Positions 8,062 to 16,437 of a stretch of 64,000 nucleotides of DNA are shown here, piece by piece. The number at the start of each line of letters is the position of its first letter. The first letter of the stretch is position 1. The notes under the pieces were generated by a model. It did no database searches. It was not told the DNA's origin and worked only from the letters and a program-made list of their open reading frames with translations. Origin of the DNA: Ectopseudomonas mendocina (GTDB taxonomy: Bacteria > Pseudomonadota > Gammaproteobacteria > Pseudomonadales > Pseudomonadaceae); contig NZ_VRYE01000053.1 in NCBI RefSeq assembly GCF_008041835.1, positions 1 to 64,000 on the forward strand, in the 5' to 3' direction. Made by a program: the position numbers and the translations under genes.

Positions 8062-8928
8062 CTAATCAGGTTGATCTTCTTCCTCCGCCGAAACAGCGAA
8101 CAGCAGTCCAGCTTCCTGAGCTTCAGCCAACTCGCCCAGGGGCTTAGTGACCAGCCATTCGCTTTCTTCGGCAGGGTCATACTCAGGAAGCGGTGGAAGA
8201 TCCTCAGGGTCAAGTTCCAGATTAAGCGGGAGCTGTGCGAGATCACAGAAGGTGAATTTGATAGCGATCACCTTCCGCCCTTCCCTTCTCAACTCGTAGC
8301 TGACATCCAGATTGCTCTTTGTCTTCAGCTCCTCAACTGCCGGATCTATGACCCTCTGGCGGAGGTTATTGAATCGTTGATAGGCATCCGACAAGCCAAG
8401 GGCTACCCGCAAGGCTTCAACCTCGATGTAGGCCCATCCAGTCTTCCGAAATTGCATCAACATCTCGAACAGCCGGAATGAATGGCTCGAGTCCAGGCAG
8501 GCTACCCGCCGTAGATCATAGCTAGTCACTTTGCTGTACAGCATCGTGAGATAGGGCATGACATGAATGGTGAACGACAACTCAACGCGACCTTCACCAT
8601 CCAGGTATTTGGCCCGATCAACCCAGCGCTTCCGCTCCATGCCGGACCCGTCAAAGGTCTTGATGTCGCGCTCGTACAGCTCATCAGCTGCCACTTTCAT
8701 CTGCTCATAGGCATGCCGGAGCTGGACGCCGTAGATATCCGAATAGTCCACGGCCGACACGGACACCTTTTTCGGCATGGGCCTTCGTGGATCGAGCTTG
8801 CTGATAGCCGCGAGGATCAACCGCTGCTCGTTGAGGGTCAGCCGGTACGACGCGGTAATCAGCGTATTGGATTTCGTGACCCGGAGCGGCTTAGGTTCCG
8901 GTTTGGTAGGTTTGGGTAAATTGGACAT
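8062..8928 (-). CDS. repA: Plasmid replication initiator, Rep_3 family, 288 aa
   Basis: Rep_3 initiators bind iterons as monomers, melt the origin with DnaA, and repress their own promoter as dimers. The N-terminal KSNTLITASYRLTLNEQRLI block is the family's entry signature (strand, then a helix with the LNEQRLILAAI core). Two winged-helix domains follow at about residues 15-130 and 140-235, with …SHSFRLFEMLMQFRKTG… and …ALRVALGLSDAYQRFNNLRQRVIDPAVEEL… typical of the second domain. The last 50 residues are acidic. The gene reads away from a run of iterons that starts 44 nt upstream of the start codon. This is the incompatibility determinant of the window. Confidence 0.93.
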   Translation of the reverse strand: MSNLPKPTKPEPKPLRVTKSNTLITASYRLTLNEQRLILAAISKLDPRRPMPKKVSVSAVDYSDIYGVQLRHAYEQMKVAADELYERDIKTFDGSGMERKRWVDRAKYLDGEGRVELSFTIHVMPYLTMLYSKVTSYDLRRVACLDSSHSFRLFEMLMQFRKTGWAYIEVEALRVALGLSDAYQRFNNLRQRVIDPAVEELKTKSNLDVSYELRREGRKVIAIKFTFCDLAQLPLNLELDPEDLPPLPEYDPAEESEWLVTKPLGELAEAQEAGLLFAVSAEEEDQPD

Positions 8929-8971
8929 GTCTGGCCCTACGATTAATAACGGAACCCTACAGAGAGATTCC

Positions 8972-9305
8972 TCTGTAGTCGATACCCAGGAGTCGTCTAA
9001 TCTCTAACCCCCCAGTAACCATGGGCCTTACAGCCAACCACCTATTCAGATAGCTCGACGGTACATGGATCTGTAGTCGATAGGTGGAAGCCGTAATCTG
9101 TAGTCGATTGGCCTCCCGTCCGGCGCGTACACAGCCGTAATCTGTAGTCGATGGTGCGCGATACCTTCGATCCGCAGCCGTAATCTGTAGTCGATAGCAA
9201 AGAATTGGATGCCACTGCTGCCTGGTAACGCCCGTCCAGGCATAGCCGTAATCTGTAGTCGTATCGGGCGGATGGCTGTTACAGCAGCCGTAATCTGTAG
9301 TCGAT
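8972..9305 (+). repeat. Iteron block 1, seven copies
   Basis: Cores begin at 8972 (partial), 9069 (partial), 9091, 9135, 9178, 9246 and 9288. The full form is CCGTAATCTGTAGTCGAT, with T at position 5 and usually GAT at the end. Start-to-start distances of 44, 43 and 42 nt are about four helical turns, so RepA would line up on one face. The copies nearest repA probably also serve autoregulation. Confidence 0.93.
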
Positions 9306-9464
9306 AGGTTCAGATGAGGACTGGGAAGACTATTTATTGGCGATTCAACGCGGGCATGGGGCAGCACAGGGATAAACGTCAAATAAACGACGAAATCATG
9401 CAAATATCTATTAAAATCAATGAGTTATAGTTTTTTTGGCGAAGCCTTAGCCCACGCTGGCAAA

Positions 9465-9487
9465 TTCAGAGCACAAAATGGCTTGAA
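9465..9487 (+). promoter_or_regulatory. Copy of the 23-bp dyad inside oriV
   Basis: TTCAGAG-N9-GCTTGAA has the same 7-9-7 layout as eight other copies, and the flank (GAAATCGAG) matches the copy at 27439. No start codon lies at the usual 56-66 nt distance, so here it may affect origin transcription, or it may be chance. Confidence 0.5.
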
Positions 9488-9534
9488 ATCGAGCCATGAA
9501 AAATCAAACTCGTGCTACGTGGGCCACCCAACAG

Positions 9535-9697
9535 CCGGAATCTGTAGTCGTTAGGCGCAACCCAGGCCCTCCTATCCGGCCTGTGGATAACGGCCGGAAT
9601 CTGTAGTCGCATCAGCCGGAATCTGTAGTCGCATCAGCCGGAATCCATAGTCGCAATGCCGGAATCTGTAGTCGCAATGCCGTAATTTGTAGTCGAT
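9535..9697 (+). repeat. Iteron block 2, six copies in tight phase
   Basis: Copies begin at 9535, 9594, 9616, 9638, 9659 and 9680. Five of six carry CCGGAATC rather than CCGTAATC and end GTCGC or GTCGT; the last (CCGTAATTTGTAGTCGAT) resembles block 1. The five right-hand copies are spaced 22, 22, 21 and 21 nt, about two helical turns. One copy (9638) has CATAG in place of TGTAG. Confidence 0.93.
9582..9590 (-). promoter_or_regulatory. DnaA box
   Basis: TGTGGATAA is the reverse complement of the consensus TTATCCACA with no mismatch. It sits between iterons of block 2, as in other iteron origins where DnaA helps RepA open the AT-rich stretch. Confidence 0.85.
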
Positions 9698-9956
9698 GGT
9701 CCTCTGGAGGCCCCGTGGCACAAGGGCTCCAGCCTTCTAAAAACAAGAGAACAACAAGAGAAAAACAGTTAAAAGGCTTTTAAAACTGGAAAGCTAATTT
9801 TTCTGAAGGTTGAGAAGCAAAGGCCAAAACCGAAGCCAAAAGCAGACTCAGAATCCGAAGGCCGTTTTTCCGACGACAATTCGGTTCGAAACCAGCACAC
9901 CCACCAGGTCGGCGAGGAGAAAATGATCCCAACCGAACACGACCTGGAGGAACCCA

Positions 9957-10436
9957 ATGAATACTGCCGCTTTCGCGGGCGTCGCAGCTTATCTGCTCAG
10001 CATGGCTGCTATAGCGCCGGAGCCGGTAAGCCTAGCTGTAGGCGTTACGACGATCGTAGACGTCCAGCAGCACTACACCATCATCGACAAGATTGGTACT
10101 TCCTACACCGGCGGGCCGGTACTGAACCTTTCAGAGTGGGAGGTCAATCTCGAGGGCGTCAGTGACATTCAACTGGCCTTTAATGCTGAAGGGGTCCTGG
10201 ATGTAGCTACGGTAAAAGCTGACAAGCTCCATCTGGAGGAGGTGCTAAATGGCTTCAGGAACCAACTGCAAATCAGCACTGATGAATCCGGCCTTGGCTT
10301 TGAAAACGTGACCTTCTTATCTGGCTCCACCGAGGTGGTTGTCGAATCGCATCCACTGGACACTCAGTTCACTGTCAACTACATCAGCGCCGACTTCAAA
10401 CGCGCACGCACCCAAGCTCAAAAACAGTACGCCTAA
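9957..10436 (+). CDS. Hypothetical protein between oriV and parA, 159 aa
   Basis: GGAGG precedes ATG 9957. The first 27 residues are hydrophobic (Ala/Leu/Val) with a weak signal-peptide look. The rest is a soluble beta-rich domain with a basic end (FKRARTQAQKQYA). No family recognised. Its position directly before parA suggests a maintenance role; in pCAR1, as I recall, an extra gene also precedes parA, but I cannot show homology. Confidence 0.6.
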   Translation: MNTAAFAGVAAYLLSMAAIAPEPVSLAVGVTTIVDVQQHYTIIDKIGTSYTGGPVLNLSEWEVNLEGVSDIQLAFNAEGVLDVATVKADKLHLEEVLNGFRNQLQISTDESGLGFENVTFLSGSTEVVVESHPLDTQFTVNYISADFKRARTQAQKQYA

Positions 10437-10509
10437 CCAGATCACAGAACTGCCCTCCTCTCTTCATGCAAAATCCAGTTCGCGTCTAACCATAAAATCT
10501 AGCCCTAAA

Positions 10510-10548
10510 CCCGAACTGATAGGCACAAAAACCAGCCTTCAGTTCGGG
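10510..10548. promoter_or_regulatory. Inverted repeat in the parA upstream region
   Basis: CCCGAACTG (10510-10518) and CAGTTCGGG (10540-10548) are perfect inverted copies about 100 nt before parA. They could be the operator for the HTH of ParA. A degenerate cousin of the plasmid's 23-bp dyad (GTCTAACCATAAAATC…, from 10486) overlaps the left side. Confidence 0.45.
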
Positions 10549-10646
10549 ATAAGCAGCGTAAAAAACACCCCTACCATGATTTAGCCTTGAAAATACGGCT
10601 TTACGTATTATCATCCACCCTGTATTCAGCAAATGCAGGGATTGTC

Positions 10647-11780
10647 ATGCAGCAGTCAAGCGAGCAGTTTGAAGAAGAAACGGTCAACTACACCGACTTC
10701 GACGCCCTCCTCTATCCCCCCCAGTTCGCGGCCGACTGCTTCGGCCTTACAACCCGGCGCCTCAAGGATATTGAAGACGAAAACGGCATCGAGATTCGGC
10801 GGGTTCCGCGAGGAACCGTCACATCCAGGGCTTACACGCTTCGCGACATTTTTGACATCGCCGCGCTTCGACGAGCGAAAGGCTACACAAAGGGATTGCC
10901 CCGGCAGATTGTTATCTCGACGTTCGTGCAGAAAGGCGGCACTGGAAAGACGACAACCTCGGTCAACTTTGCTGTATATCTTCAGCTCGCGGGTCTGCGG
11001 GTGCTTTGCGTTGATAACGATCCTCAAGGCGATTCGTCCAGCGTGTTTGGCTACGATCCAGATCTCGCACTATCAGATCTCGAGGCAATGGGAATACCTG
11101 CCGATCGCTATGTCGCCGGCCACTTTGGTAGCCTCCTGAGTCCCGATCTCCGGGTGAGATGTTTTGATCCGATGACTTTCGAGGAAGTGGTCAAGAAGCC
11201 ATTCGGTGAAAACGGGCCACACCTGATTCCTGCCGATGCATACCTTGAAGACCTGGCCGTCGCACTCGATGCCGAAAATAACATGGACTTCTGGTACGCC
11301 GGGTGGCTTGAGCGGGCGCGTAGCGGAGAAATCCCAGGTGTCGATATCTCCTCTTATGATGTGATTCTGTTCGACAACGCGCCTACCGCCTCCAGGCTCA
11401 CCAAGAACTCTATCGTTGCCAGCGACTTTGTGCTCTGCCCCGTGCGGATGGACAAATTTTCGTTCCGGGCTCTGATGCGGCTTAACGACTGGATGGTCCG
11501 ATTTGCGAAAGCGTATCGCCGCTCTCCAGGAGTGCTCGCTATTCCTACGATGTTCATCCGCAACCGCAAACGCATCCTCAGTAACCTGGTTGTCCTGAAT
11601 GATCTTTTCCCTGGTCGGGTATCAGAGGAAAAACTCTATTACTCCGAGGATTACGGAAAAGCACTTGATCAAGGCGTTCCCCTGCTTGTCTGGAAAGGTG
11701 CGTCTTCCAAAACGATTGACTCGATGCGCAGCGTGTTTGGTGAAGCGCTGAAACGAATACGCGATCTGGCCGCGCAGTGA
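10647..11780 (+). CDS. parA: Type Ia partition ATPase ParA with N-terminal HTH, 377 aa
   Basis: ParA uses ATP binding on nucleoid DNA to position plasmid copies at cell quarter points together with ParB-parS. Residues about 18-85 form a MerR-like winged HTH (FAADCFGLTTRRLKDIE… then YTLRDIFDIAALRR), as in large type Ia ParAs that repress their own operon. The deviant Walker A is KGGTGKTTT (96-104), followed by VDNDPQGDSS, and the Walker B region is VILFDNAPTA. The start at 10647 follows AGGGATTGTC; the frame is open 20 codons upstream. The parS-like palindromes and parB follow directly. Confidence 0.93.
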   Translation: MQQSSEQFEEETVNYTDFDALLYPPQFAADCFGLTTRRLKDIEDENGIEIRRVPRGTVTSRAYTLRDIFDIAALRRAKGYTKGLPRQIVISTFVQKGGTGKTTTSVNFAVYLQLAGLRVLCVDNDPQGDSSSVFGYDPDLALSDLEAMGIPADRYVAGHFGSLLSPDLRVRCFDPMTFEEVVKKPFGENGPHLIPADAYLEDLAVALDAENNMDFWYAGWLERARSGEIPGVDISSYDVILFDNAPTASRLTKNSIVASDFVLCPVRMDKFSFRALMRLNDWMVRFAKAYRRSPGVLAIPTMFIRNRKRILSNLVVLNDLFPGRVSEEKLYYSEDYGKALDQGVPLLVWKGASSKTIDSMRSVFGEALKRIRDLAAQ

Positions 11781-11786
11781 TTGAGG

Positions 11787-11912
11787 TGGTGCTCGGAGCA
11801 CCAGGGTCGTTAGATTTGAGTGGTGCTCGGAGCACCACCAGCGAAAATCAGAAAATAATGGTGCTCGGAGCACCACTTAAATCTTGAGAATTGAGTGGTG
11901 CTCGGAGCACCA
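11787..11912. repeat. parS: Four parS-like palindromes between parA and parB
   Basis: The 17-bp palindrome TGGTGCTCGGAGCACCA occurs identically at 11787, 11821, 11859 and 11896, with centres 34, 38 and 37 nt apart. Identical multi-copy palindromes between parA and parB are best read as the centromere bound by ParB. They could also regulate parB, since the last copy ends 21 nt before its start. Confidence 0.88.
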
Positions 11913-11933
11913 CCACTAGGTTTCGGAGGAAAT

Positions 11934-12950
11934 ATGGCCAAGTCGGAGGATTACCCAGGTCAAAAAAAGACCCCCCCTCAATGGGTCACTGGAGTTCGCC
12001 CACCCGCGGAAATTGCTGAGCCTAATCTCAGGGTCTCCGTTGCAGACATGCTCGCCGCACAACGGGCAGAACAGGAGGTCAGTGCGCCAAGTCCGGCCGC
12101 AGTGTTAGCTCCAGCACCAGGTCATAATGATGAGGCTGTTGCCGCAAGTGACAGCGGCGTTCTTGCTGAGGTGAAGGTCGATTCGATTCGGGTATCTCCG
12201 TTTCAACCTCGTTTGACCTTCAGCGAAGCAGCTATTGAGGATCTAGCGAACTCGATCGCCTCTGTTGGACTGGTAAAGCCGTTGACGGTCCGCCCTGTCG
12301 GGGATGGAGTTTATGAGTTGATCGGCGGCGAGCGCCGTTGGCGTGCTCACAAGCTGCTGGGCAGGGAAACCGTGACCGCCTATGTACGCTCCGTTACGGA
12401 TGCAATGGCGAAGATTCTGGCCCTAACCGACAACGAGGGACAGGAAGCTCTGACCGAGTATGAGCGCGGCCGTTCTTATGCCGCGATCATGCGAGCAGGG
12501 GAGGAAAGCTCGATTCGTGCTCTCGCGCGCAGGGTAGGGGTCAACCATTCGATAGTTAGCAGGTGTCTTCTCCTAATGGATCTGCCAGAGGAAGTGCGAG
12601 CAATACTCGACACGAATCCGGGGCTTATCGGCGGGAAATGGGCAAAGGACTTCATTGAATTCAGTCGTACCGAGCCGGCGCTGCTTCTGCAAGCAGTTAC
12701 CTCTATGCGCGATCATCAATGGACGCAGGAGCATGCCCTACGATGGTTAGCGAAGGAGCTTGCCTCGCGTGATCAGCAGAAGACGCCGGGCAAGTTCACC
12801 GATAAAGAAATCAGTGGGATAGGCAAGGTTCGTGTAGATGGGAAAAAAGTCGAGTTTCGATGCGAGAAAACGGTAGATGCGAAGCGGCTGGCGGAACAAT
12901 TTGAGGCTTTCTTGAAGACCATTGATCGCTCCCTGATTACAAGCGAATGA
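11934..12950 (+). CDS. parB: Partition protein ParB, 338 aa
   Basis: ParB binds parS and spreads by CTP-dependent clamping. The ParB/Spo0J N-terminal domain covers about residues 80-175, with VSPFQPRLTF, the GGERRWRAHKLLG box (C-motif 2) and LALTDNEGQEALTEYERG. A central HTH follows (IRALARRVGVNHSIVSRCLLLMDLP, read in parts). The C-terminal 60 residues are a basic dimerisation-type domain. The first 75 residues are Pro/Ala-rich and probably contact ParA. GGAGGAAAT precedes ATG 11934; a longer reading would start inside a parS copy. Confidence 0.93.
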   Translation: MAKSEDYPGQKKTPPQWVTGVRPPAEIAEPNLRVSVADMLAAQRAEQEVSAPSPAAVLAPAPGHNDEAVAASDSGVLAEVKVDSIRVSPFQPRLTFSEAAIEDLANSIASVGLVKPLTVRPVGDGVYELIGGERRWRAHKLLGRETVTAYVRSVTDAMAKILALTDNEGQEALTEYERGRSYAAIMRAGEESSIRALARRVGVNHSIVSRCLLLMDLPEEVRAILDTNPGLIGGKWAKDFIEFSRTEPALLLQAVTSMRDHQWTQEHALRWLAKELASRDQQKTPGKFTDKEISGIGKVRVDGKKVEFRCEKTVDAKRLAEQFEAFLKTIDRSLITSE

Positions 12951-12976
12951 TTATCAGTAGTGTCGTAATGAATTAT

Positions 12977-12999
12977 TTCAGACGCGAAACTGGTTAGAA
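12977..12999 (+). promoter_or_regulatory. 23-bp dyad upstream of the 13064 gene
   Basis: TTCAGAC-N9-GTTAGAA, followed by AACG, ends 64 nt before ATG 13064. The right half is the most degenerate of the set, but spacing and flank fit. Confidence 0.6.
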
Positions 13000-13063
13000 A
13001 ACGCGAACACGAAGGCGAAATGCCATGACAGAATATGGTTTTCAGACTTCGAGATAGGGATAT

Positions 13064-13381
13064 ATGGCAACCGCAGTCGCGCAACCAGAGCTCAGGGTGC
13101 AACCGCAGACACGATTCACCACGCTCGCACAGCTGTCAAAGATTGAGCCTGAGCATTTGCTCGGCCTGAGCCGTATCGAGCTGTTTTCTGTGATTTCAGA
13201 GCACTGGCTGAAGTGTTCGGCCCCAGCGCGGATTCACATGTTGAGCAGCGAAGATCGGTTCATCCGAGGCGAGGCGCGGGCTCAAAACAAAGCACTAAGC
13301 GTCACGCAAATTTGCGCAGACCAAGCGCCAGGGGTTATCTATGAGCAATTCAACCAAACACCGTATCTCGCTGGCGTATGA
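13064..13381 (+). CDS. Hypothetical protein after parB, 105 aa
   Basis: The protein is soluble and mostly helical, with an unstructured Gln/Thr-rich start; no family recognised. AGGGATAT lies before the ATG. It is preceded at the standard distance by a 23-bp dyad, so it belongs to that regulon rather than to the par operon. Its last 41 nt overlap the next gene. A partition accessory role is possible from position only. Confidence 0.6.
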   Translation: MATAVAQPELRVQPQTRFTTLAQLSKIEPEHLLGLSRIELFSVISEHWLKCSAPARIHMLSSEDRFIRGEARAQNKALSVTQICADQAPGVIYEQFNQTPYLAGV

Positions 13382-13646
13382 GCACGAAGGTGAGGTGCGG
13401 CAGGCTTCAGCTGAGCTGAACCTAACGAAGACCAGCATCATCTTTAGCGGACTCCCGAGCATAAAATTCAAGGTCTCCCTGAGCGATCCTGAACAGGTCA
13501 TATTGCAGTTGCCGACAGACCGCAAAGGAAAAAAACCAACGGTGTCTTGCGACATCTCCTCGATTCCTGAGCTGGAAGCGGCGATGGCAGAGGTGCGCAG
13601 GCAAGGCTGGCTCAGGCCGAAGGTGTCGGTGAGTGAGTGCGAATGA
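13341..13646 (+). CDS. Hypothetical protein, 101 aa
   Basis: AGGGG precedes ATG 13341, inside the end of the previous gene, suggesting coupled translation. The protein reads as a small beta-rich domain (alternating hydrophobic strands such as SIIFSGLPSIKFKVSL) with a helical C-terminus. No family recognised. Confidence 0.6.
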   Translation: MSNSTKHRISLAYEHEGEVRQASAELNLTKTSIIFSGLPSIKFKVSLSDPEQVILQLPTDRKGKKPTVSCDISSIPELEAAMAEVRRQGWLRPKVSVSECE

Positions 13647-14180
13647 ACCGTGGCCGATGCCTAGATCCGAGCTCGATCCGATCGGAGTCGATATTCAGGA
13701 CGCGCACAAGCTCATTCGCTTCCCTGGTTGCTTGAGCGCGCGCGGAGAGTAGGGCGAGCGCCATGGGCTTAGCTCAGAAGCTCAAAGGTTGGCTATCCAC
13801 GGGCCATCCCATACTCCGGACGGGAAATGATCTACATAGATCTCCGCGATAACCTATGCTTTTACCACCGCCAGTTCGCTTTCCTTCTGTAGGAACGGGT
13901 CGGCTTAGCGGCGCTCAGAAAAGCTCAAAAAACATCAAATTAATGAAACTTATCACGCCTTAAATGGTCTGTGATGGCCTAATGTTTGCTGTAGACATGG
14001 CCCTAGCTTATGCTGTGCTGTGAGACAACTTTTTATAGGTGTTGCCGTCCTGCAACCAGTTTACGAGCTGAAAAGATGACGAACCTTTGACGCCGTTTTT
14101 GTGTAGTGATGCAGGACTGTATATTTATACACTGATTAGCATGCAGCCTTTGCCTTGACAGAAAATACCGAGATTCAGCC
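13647..14180. other. Intergenic region without a supported gene
   Basis: No frame here looks coding. Visible features are a GATCTACATAGATC near-palindrome around 13828, an AT-rich stretch (13915-13960), and the LexA-like dyad at 14117 just before the next gene. Part may be 5' untranslated RNA or a decayed gene. Confidence 0.5.
14117..14132. promoter_or_regulatory. LexA-box-like dyad upstream of the 14181 gene
   Basis: CTGTATATTTATACAC matches the gamma-proteobacterial SOS box (CTG-N10-CAG with an AT-rich centre) at all but the last base. It ends 48 nt before ATG 14181, so that gene may be DNA-damage inducible. Confidence 0.45.
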
Positions 14181-14378
14181 ATGATCACAAAGATGCCGCC
14201 TCATGTAGTCAGAAGCTTTCCCTACTGGGAGACGCCACCAGAGCCGGGCCAGGATTTACATGAATTGAAATGGGGTGTCATGGAAGTCCTTTCAGACAAG
14301 TCGCTTAGATTCGTTGACACAAAACCAGATCAGGAAGCTCTCGAGGAATTAATAAGCCAACTTCAAGAGAAGATTTAA
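14181..14378 (+). CDS. Small acidic protein, possibly SOS-controlled, 65 aa
   Basis: No family recognised. The protein is Pro/Glu-rich at the start and helical at the end. The ribosome site is poor, but the gene is isolated between a LexA-like dyad and a strong terminator, which supports a one-gene unit. Small acidic plasmid proteins under SOS control can be DNA mimics or inhibitors (PsiB-like in role, not in sequence); this is only a suggestion. Confidence 0.5.
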   Translation: MITKMPPHVVRSFPYWETPPEPGQDLHELKWGVMEVLSDKSLRFVDTKPDQEALEELISQLQEKI

Positions 14379-14420
14379 TATTGATTTAGATTTGTTTTAC
14401 TGGCTTCTGTAGATCACAAC

Positions 14421-14447
14421 CCCTGCTTAAACGGCAGGGTTTTTTTT
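14421..14447 (+). terminator. Rho-independent terminator after the 14181 gene
   Basis: CCCTGC-loop-GCAGGG is followed by eight T residues. Confidence 0.85.
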
Positions 14448-14486
14448 GCGCGAATGTCGACGCCGGGCCAACAAGGTGGCCGCAAA

Positions 14487-14509
14487 TTCAGACGCAAAAG
14501 CGACCTGAA
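14487..14509 (+). promoter_or_regulatory. 23-bp dyad upstream of the ParB-like gene
   Basis: TTCAGAC-N9-ACCTGAA, followed by AAGG, ends 66 nt before ATG 14576. The constant distance elsewhere supports that start over the GTG at 14528. Confidence 0.75.
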
Positions 14510-14575
14510 AAGGCGTCATTTATTTATGTGTTTGACATATCGTTCCTTGATAAAACCTGGAGCGAGAAGCTGCTT

Positions 14576-15559
14576 ATGCAAAGCTATGATTTGGAGTTTC
14601 ACGACTACGCTCAGCTATTTCCGCTAATTATCGGTGATGACTACCAAGCCCTGCTTGAAGATATCGATACCAACGGACAGCGTGCCCCGATCGTTCTCCA
14701 TGAAGGCAAGATCCTTGATGGGCGTAACCGATATCGCGTTTGCAAGGATCTGCTGATCGAACCCCAAACAGAGGAATACACTGGAGATGATGCGCTGGGT
14801 TACGTCCTCTCTCTGAACCTCTATCGCCGGCAGCTCACCGTGGCACAACGGGCTTTGATCGCTGCCGAGTTGTCCTCGCTGCGTGGGTGCAGCGCTATCA
14901 CTGTTGACCTGGAGAAGGCAGCCGGGCAGGAGTTGGAAGCCGCAAAGATGGCTATTGAGGAGGCAGCCAAAGTCCTGGGTATCAGCCCACGCTCTGTGTC
15001 TTCTGCCTGCAAGGTTGTCCGGGACGGCACCCAAGAGCTGTTGGATGCTGTCAAATCTGGTGAAGTGAGCGTATCCGCAGCGGAACAGGTGGCTAAGCTC
15101 GAAAAAGAGGCTCAGCAAGAGTTGTGTAGCCGCGGGCCTAAGGCAATACGTAAGGCCGCGAAGGACATGAGAGAGGAGGGCAGAGCGAAACCTACGTTGT
15201 CCAATAAGTCACTTCCGCCCCCAGAAAAAAGCAGTGACCTGCCACCGCCGGTGCCGCTTGACGATGATGAAGATGCTGATTCAGCACACGAAGTGCCGGC
15301 TAACCAAATAGCCGCGATCGAGCAAGAGTCGGACATTTTCTATACCTCGGAGAGAAAGCCAGCGGCTCAGCTACTGTTCGAAATGGCTGATGCAGGAATG
15401 CAGTTCGGTCGAGAAGCTGAGGGCGTTGCCGACGACATCATGAATGAGGTTGAGGAAGGCCTCGATCTTCAGTTCCTTGCGTTTGTTGTGGACGTAGCAA
15501 AGAGGCTGGAGAATCGGGTGAAGGCAAAAATGCAGGCCAGATACGCTGAGGAGACGTGA
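14576..15559 (+). CDS. ParB-domain protein, non-partition type, 327 aa
   Basis: The N-terminal domain (about residues 5-85) is of the ParB/Srx kind, with LEFHDYAQLFPLI, APIVLHEGKILDGRNRYRVC and YVLSLNLYRRQLTVAQRALIAAEL. A KorB-like HTH lies around residues 115-150 (AAKVLGISPRSVSSACKVV). Phage and plasmid proteins of this build act as regulators, and some as nucleases. The region after residue 190 is Pro/Asp/Glu-rich, with a helical C-terminus. I start at 14576, where homologues begin and where the upstream dyad has its usual distance. It is distinct from the plasmid's partition ParB. Confidence 0.8.
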   Translation: MQSYDLEFHDYAQLFPLIIGDDYQALLEDIDTNGQRAPIVLHEGKILDGRNRYRVCKDLLIEPQTEEYTGDDALGYVLSLNLYRRQLTVAQRALIAAELSSLRGCSAITVDLEKAAGQELEAAKMAIEEAAKVLGISPRSVSSACKVVRDGTQELLDAVKSGEVSVSAAEQVAKLEKEAQQELCSRGPKAIRKAAKDMREEGRAKPTLSNKSLPPPEKSSDLPPPVPLDDDEDADSAHEVPANQIAAIEQESDIFYTSERKPAAQLLFEMADAGMQFGREAEGVADDIMNEVEEGLDLQFLAFVVDVAKRLENRVKAKMQARYAEET

Positions 15560-15624
15560 GGGTTGGGATTTTTTGGAAGGGTGATTTCATAGGTTAAAGC
15601 CCGAACAGAAAAGGAGTACCCCAC

Positions 15625-16251
15625 ATGCAAACACCTCAGGAAGACACCGTAATGGATTTTGGCCCGAACCTCTTCGGTGGCGAGGGTGGCTCCGCGTCCA
15701 ATTCTTCCGCTGATGATTCAGGTGCTACGAACGACGCTCCAGATGGGGCGGCGAGTATTTCTCAGCAGATGGCTAAAGGTTGCACCGAAGAGGAGACAGC
15801 CGAGGCCGCCGGCGGCCAGGCGGGAGGTGACGATGCTCCCTCGAGCAGCAATGGTGCATCTGGCGTGAATACTGAGAAGGCAGCCACTCAAACCAAGGCA
15901 GGGAAGTCCGAAGTAGGCACCAAAGCCTTGTCCAGTGCGAAAGCGGCCGTGAAGGTTTTCGAAAGCATCAATGGGTTCGACGAACAAAGCGCGACTCAGC
16001 GTACCGTTGTTCGCGATCTGATGCTGAAGCAGTCCGAAGCCATGGAACTCAAGCTCCAGGGCAAGAAACCCCCTGAGGGTGAAGACTTTGATGCCATTGC
16101 TAAGCAGCTCCGGCGCGAGAACAACCGCCTCGACTCCCTGCTTGAAGGAAAGGAATCACTGTTCGGCAAGGCCCGGAAAGCCGCCGAAATTGCGATCGAA
16201 AACATGCAGGGCGTAATTGCCGAAATCAACCGCTTGGAGGAGGAGGGTTAG
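15625..16251 (+). CDS. Low-complexity N-terminus plus coiled-coil protein, 208 aa
   Basis: GGAG precedes ATG 15625. Residues 1-95 are Ser/Gly/Ala/Asp-rich and probably disordered. Residues about 100-208 are strongly helical with heptad character (QLRRENNRLDSLLEGKE and the final IENMQGVIAEINRLEEEG). No family recognised. A scaffold or DNA-associated role is guessed only from the neighbouring mvaT. Confidence 0.6.
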   Translation: MQTPQEDTVMDFGPNLFGGEGGSASNSSADDSGATNDAPDGAASISQQMAKGCTEEETAEAAGGQAGGDDAPSSSNGASGVNTEKAATQTKAGKSEVGTKALSSAKAAVKVFESINGFDEQSATQRTVVRDLMLKQSEAMELKLQGKKPPEGEDFDAIAKQLRRENNRLDSLLEGKESLFGKARKAAEIAIENMQGVIAEINRLEEEG

Positions 16252-16265
16252 CCCTCCTGGACGAC

Positions 16266-16367
16266 ATGAACAAGAAACTCTTCGCCAACATTCAGTTTTA
16301 TGCCTTCTGGCCTTCCGCCGGATTCCTTGCAGGCTATGCATTCCTTGCAACGGCAGGCATGATTTAA
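16266..16367 (+). CDS. Possible 33-aa membrane peptide
   Basis: A short frame runs from ATG 16266 to TAA 16367 and encodes a basic start (MNKKLF) followed by one hydrophobic segment rich in Phe/Ala/Gly. There is no good ribosome site, but the stop of the previous gene is only 14 nt away, so re-initiation is possible. Confidence 0.35.
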   Translation: MNKKLFANIQFYAFWPSAGFLAGYAFLATAGMI

Positions 16368-16437
16368 CCAGCAGCTCTAGCAAGCCTGGCGCATCTCGTC
16401 ACGGCTCAGGCCATGAAACCAAAACCAAGGAGACAAG

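Larger units (their letters stand above)
8929..9760. other. oriV: Origin of vegetative replication (oriV)
   Basis: The 0.8 kb between repA and the 9957 gene holds about 13 copies of an iteron (consensus CCGTAATCTGTAGTCGAT) in two blocks, an AT-rich stretch between them (about 9381-9460), a perfect DnaA box, and one copy of the plasmid's 23-bp dyad (9465-9487). This is the standard layout of an iteron-regulated origin. No protein-coding gene is credible here. Confidence 0.9.

Noticed and set aside
8957-9403. Minus-strand frames across oriV with TDYG repeats; array of repeats resembling CRISPR
   Set aside because: The repeats are iterons (18-22 nt, direct, next to repA, with a DnaA box). Spacers are too short and irregular for CRISPR, and there are no cas genes.
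11578-11876. Minus-strand frames rich in MVLRAPL repeats
   Set aside because: They are translations of the parS palindromes.
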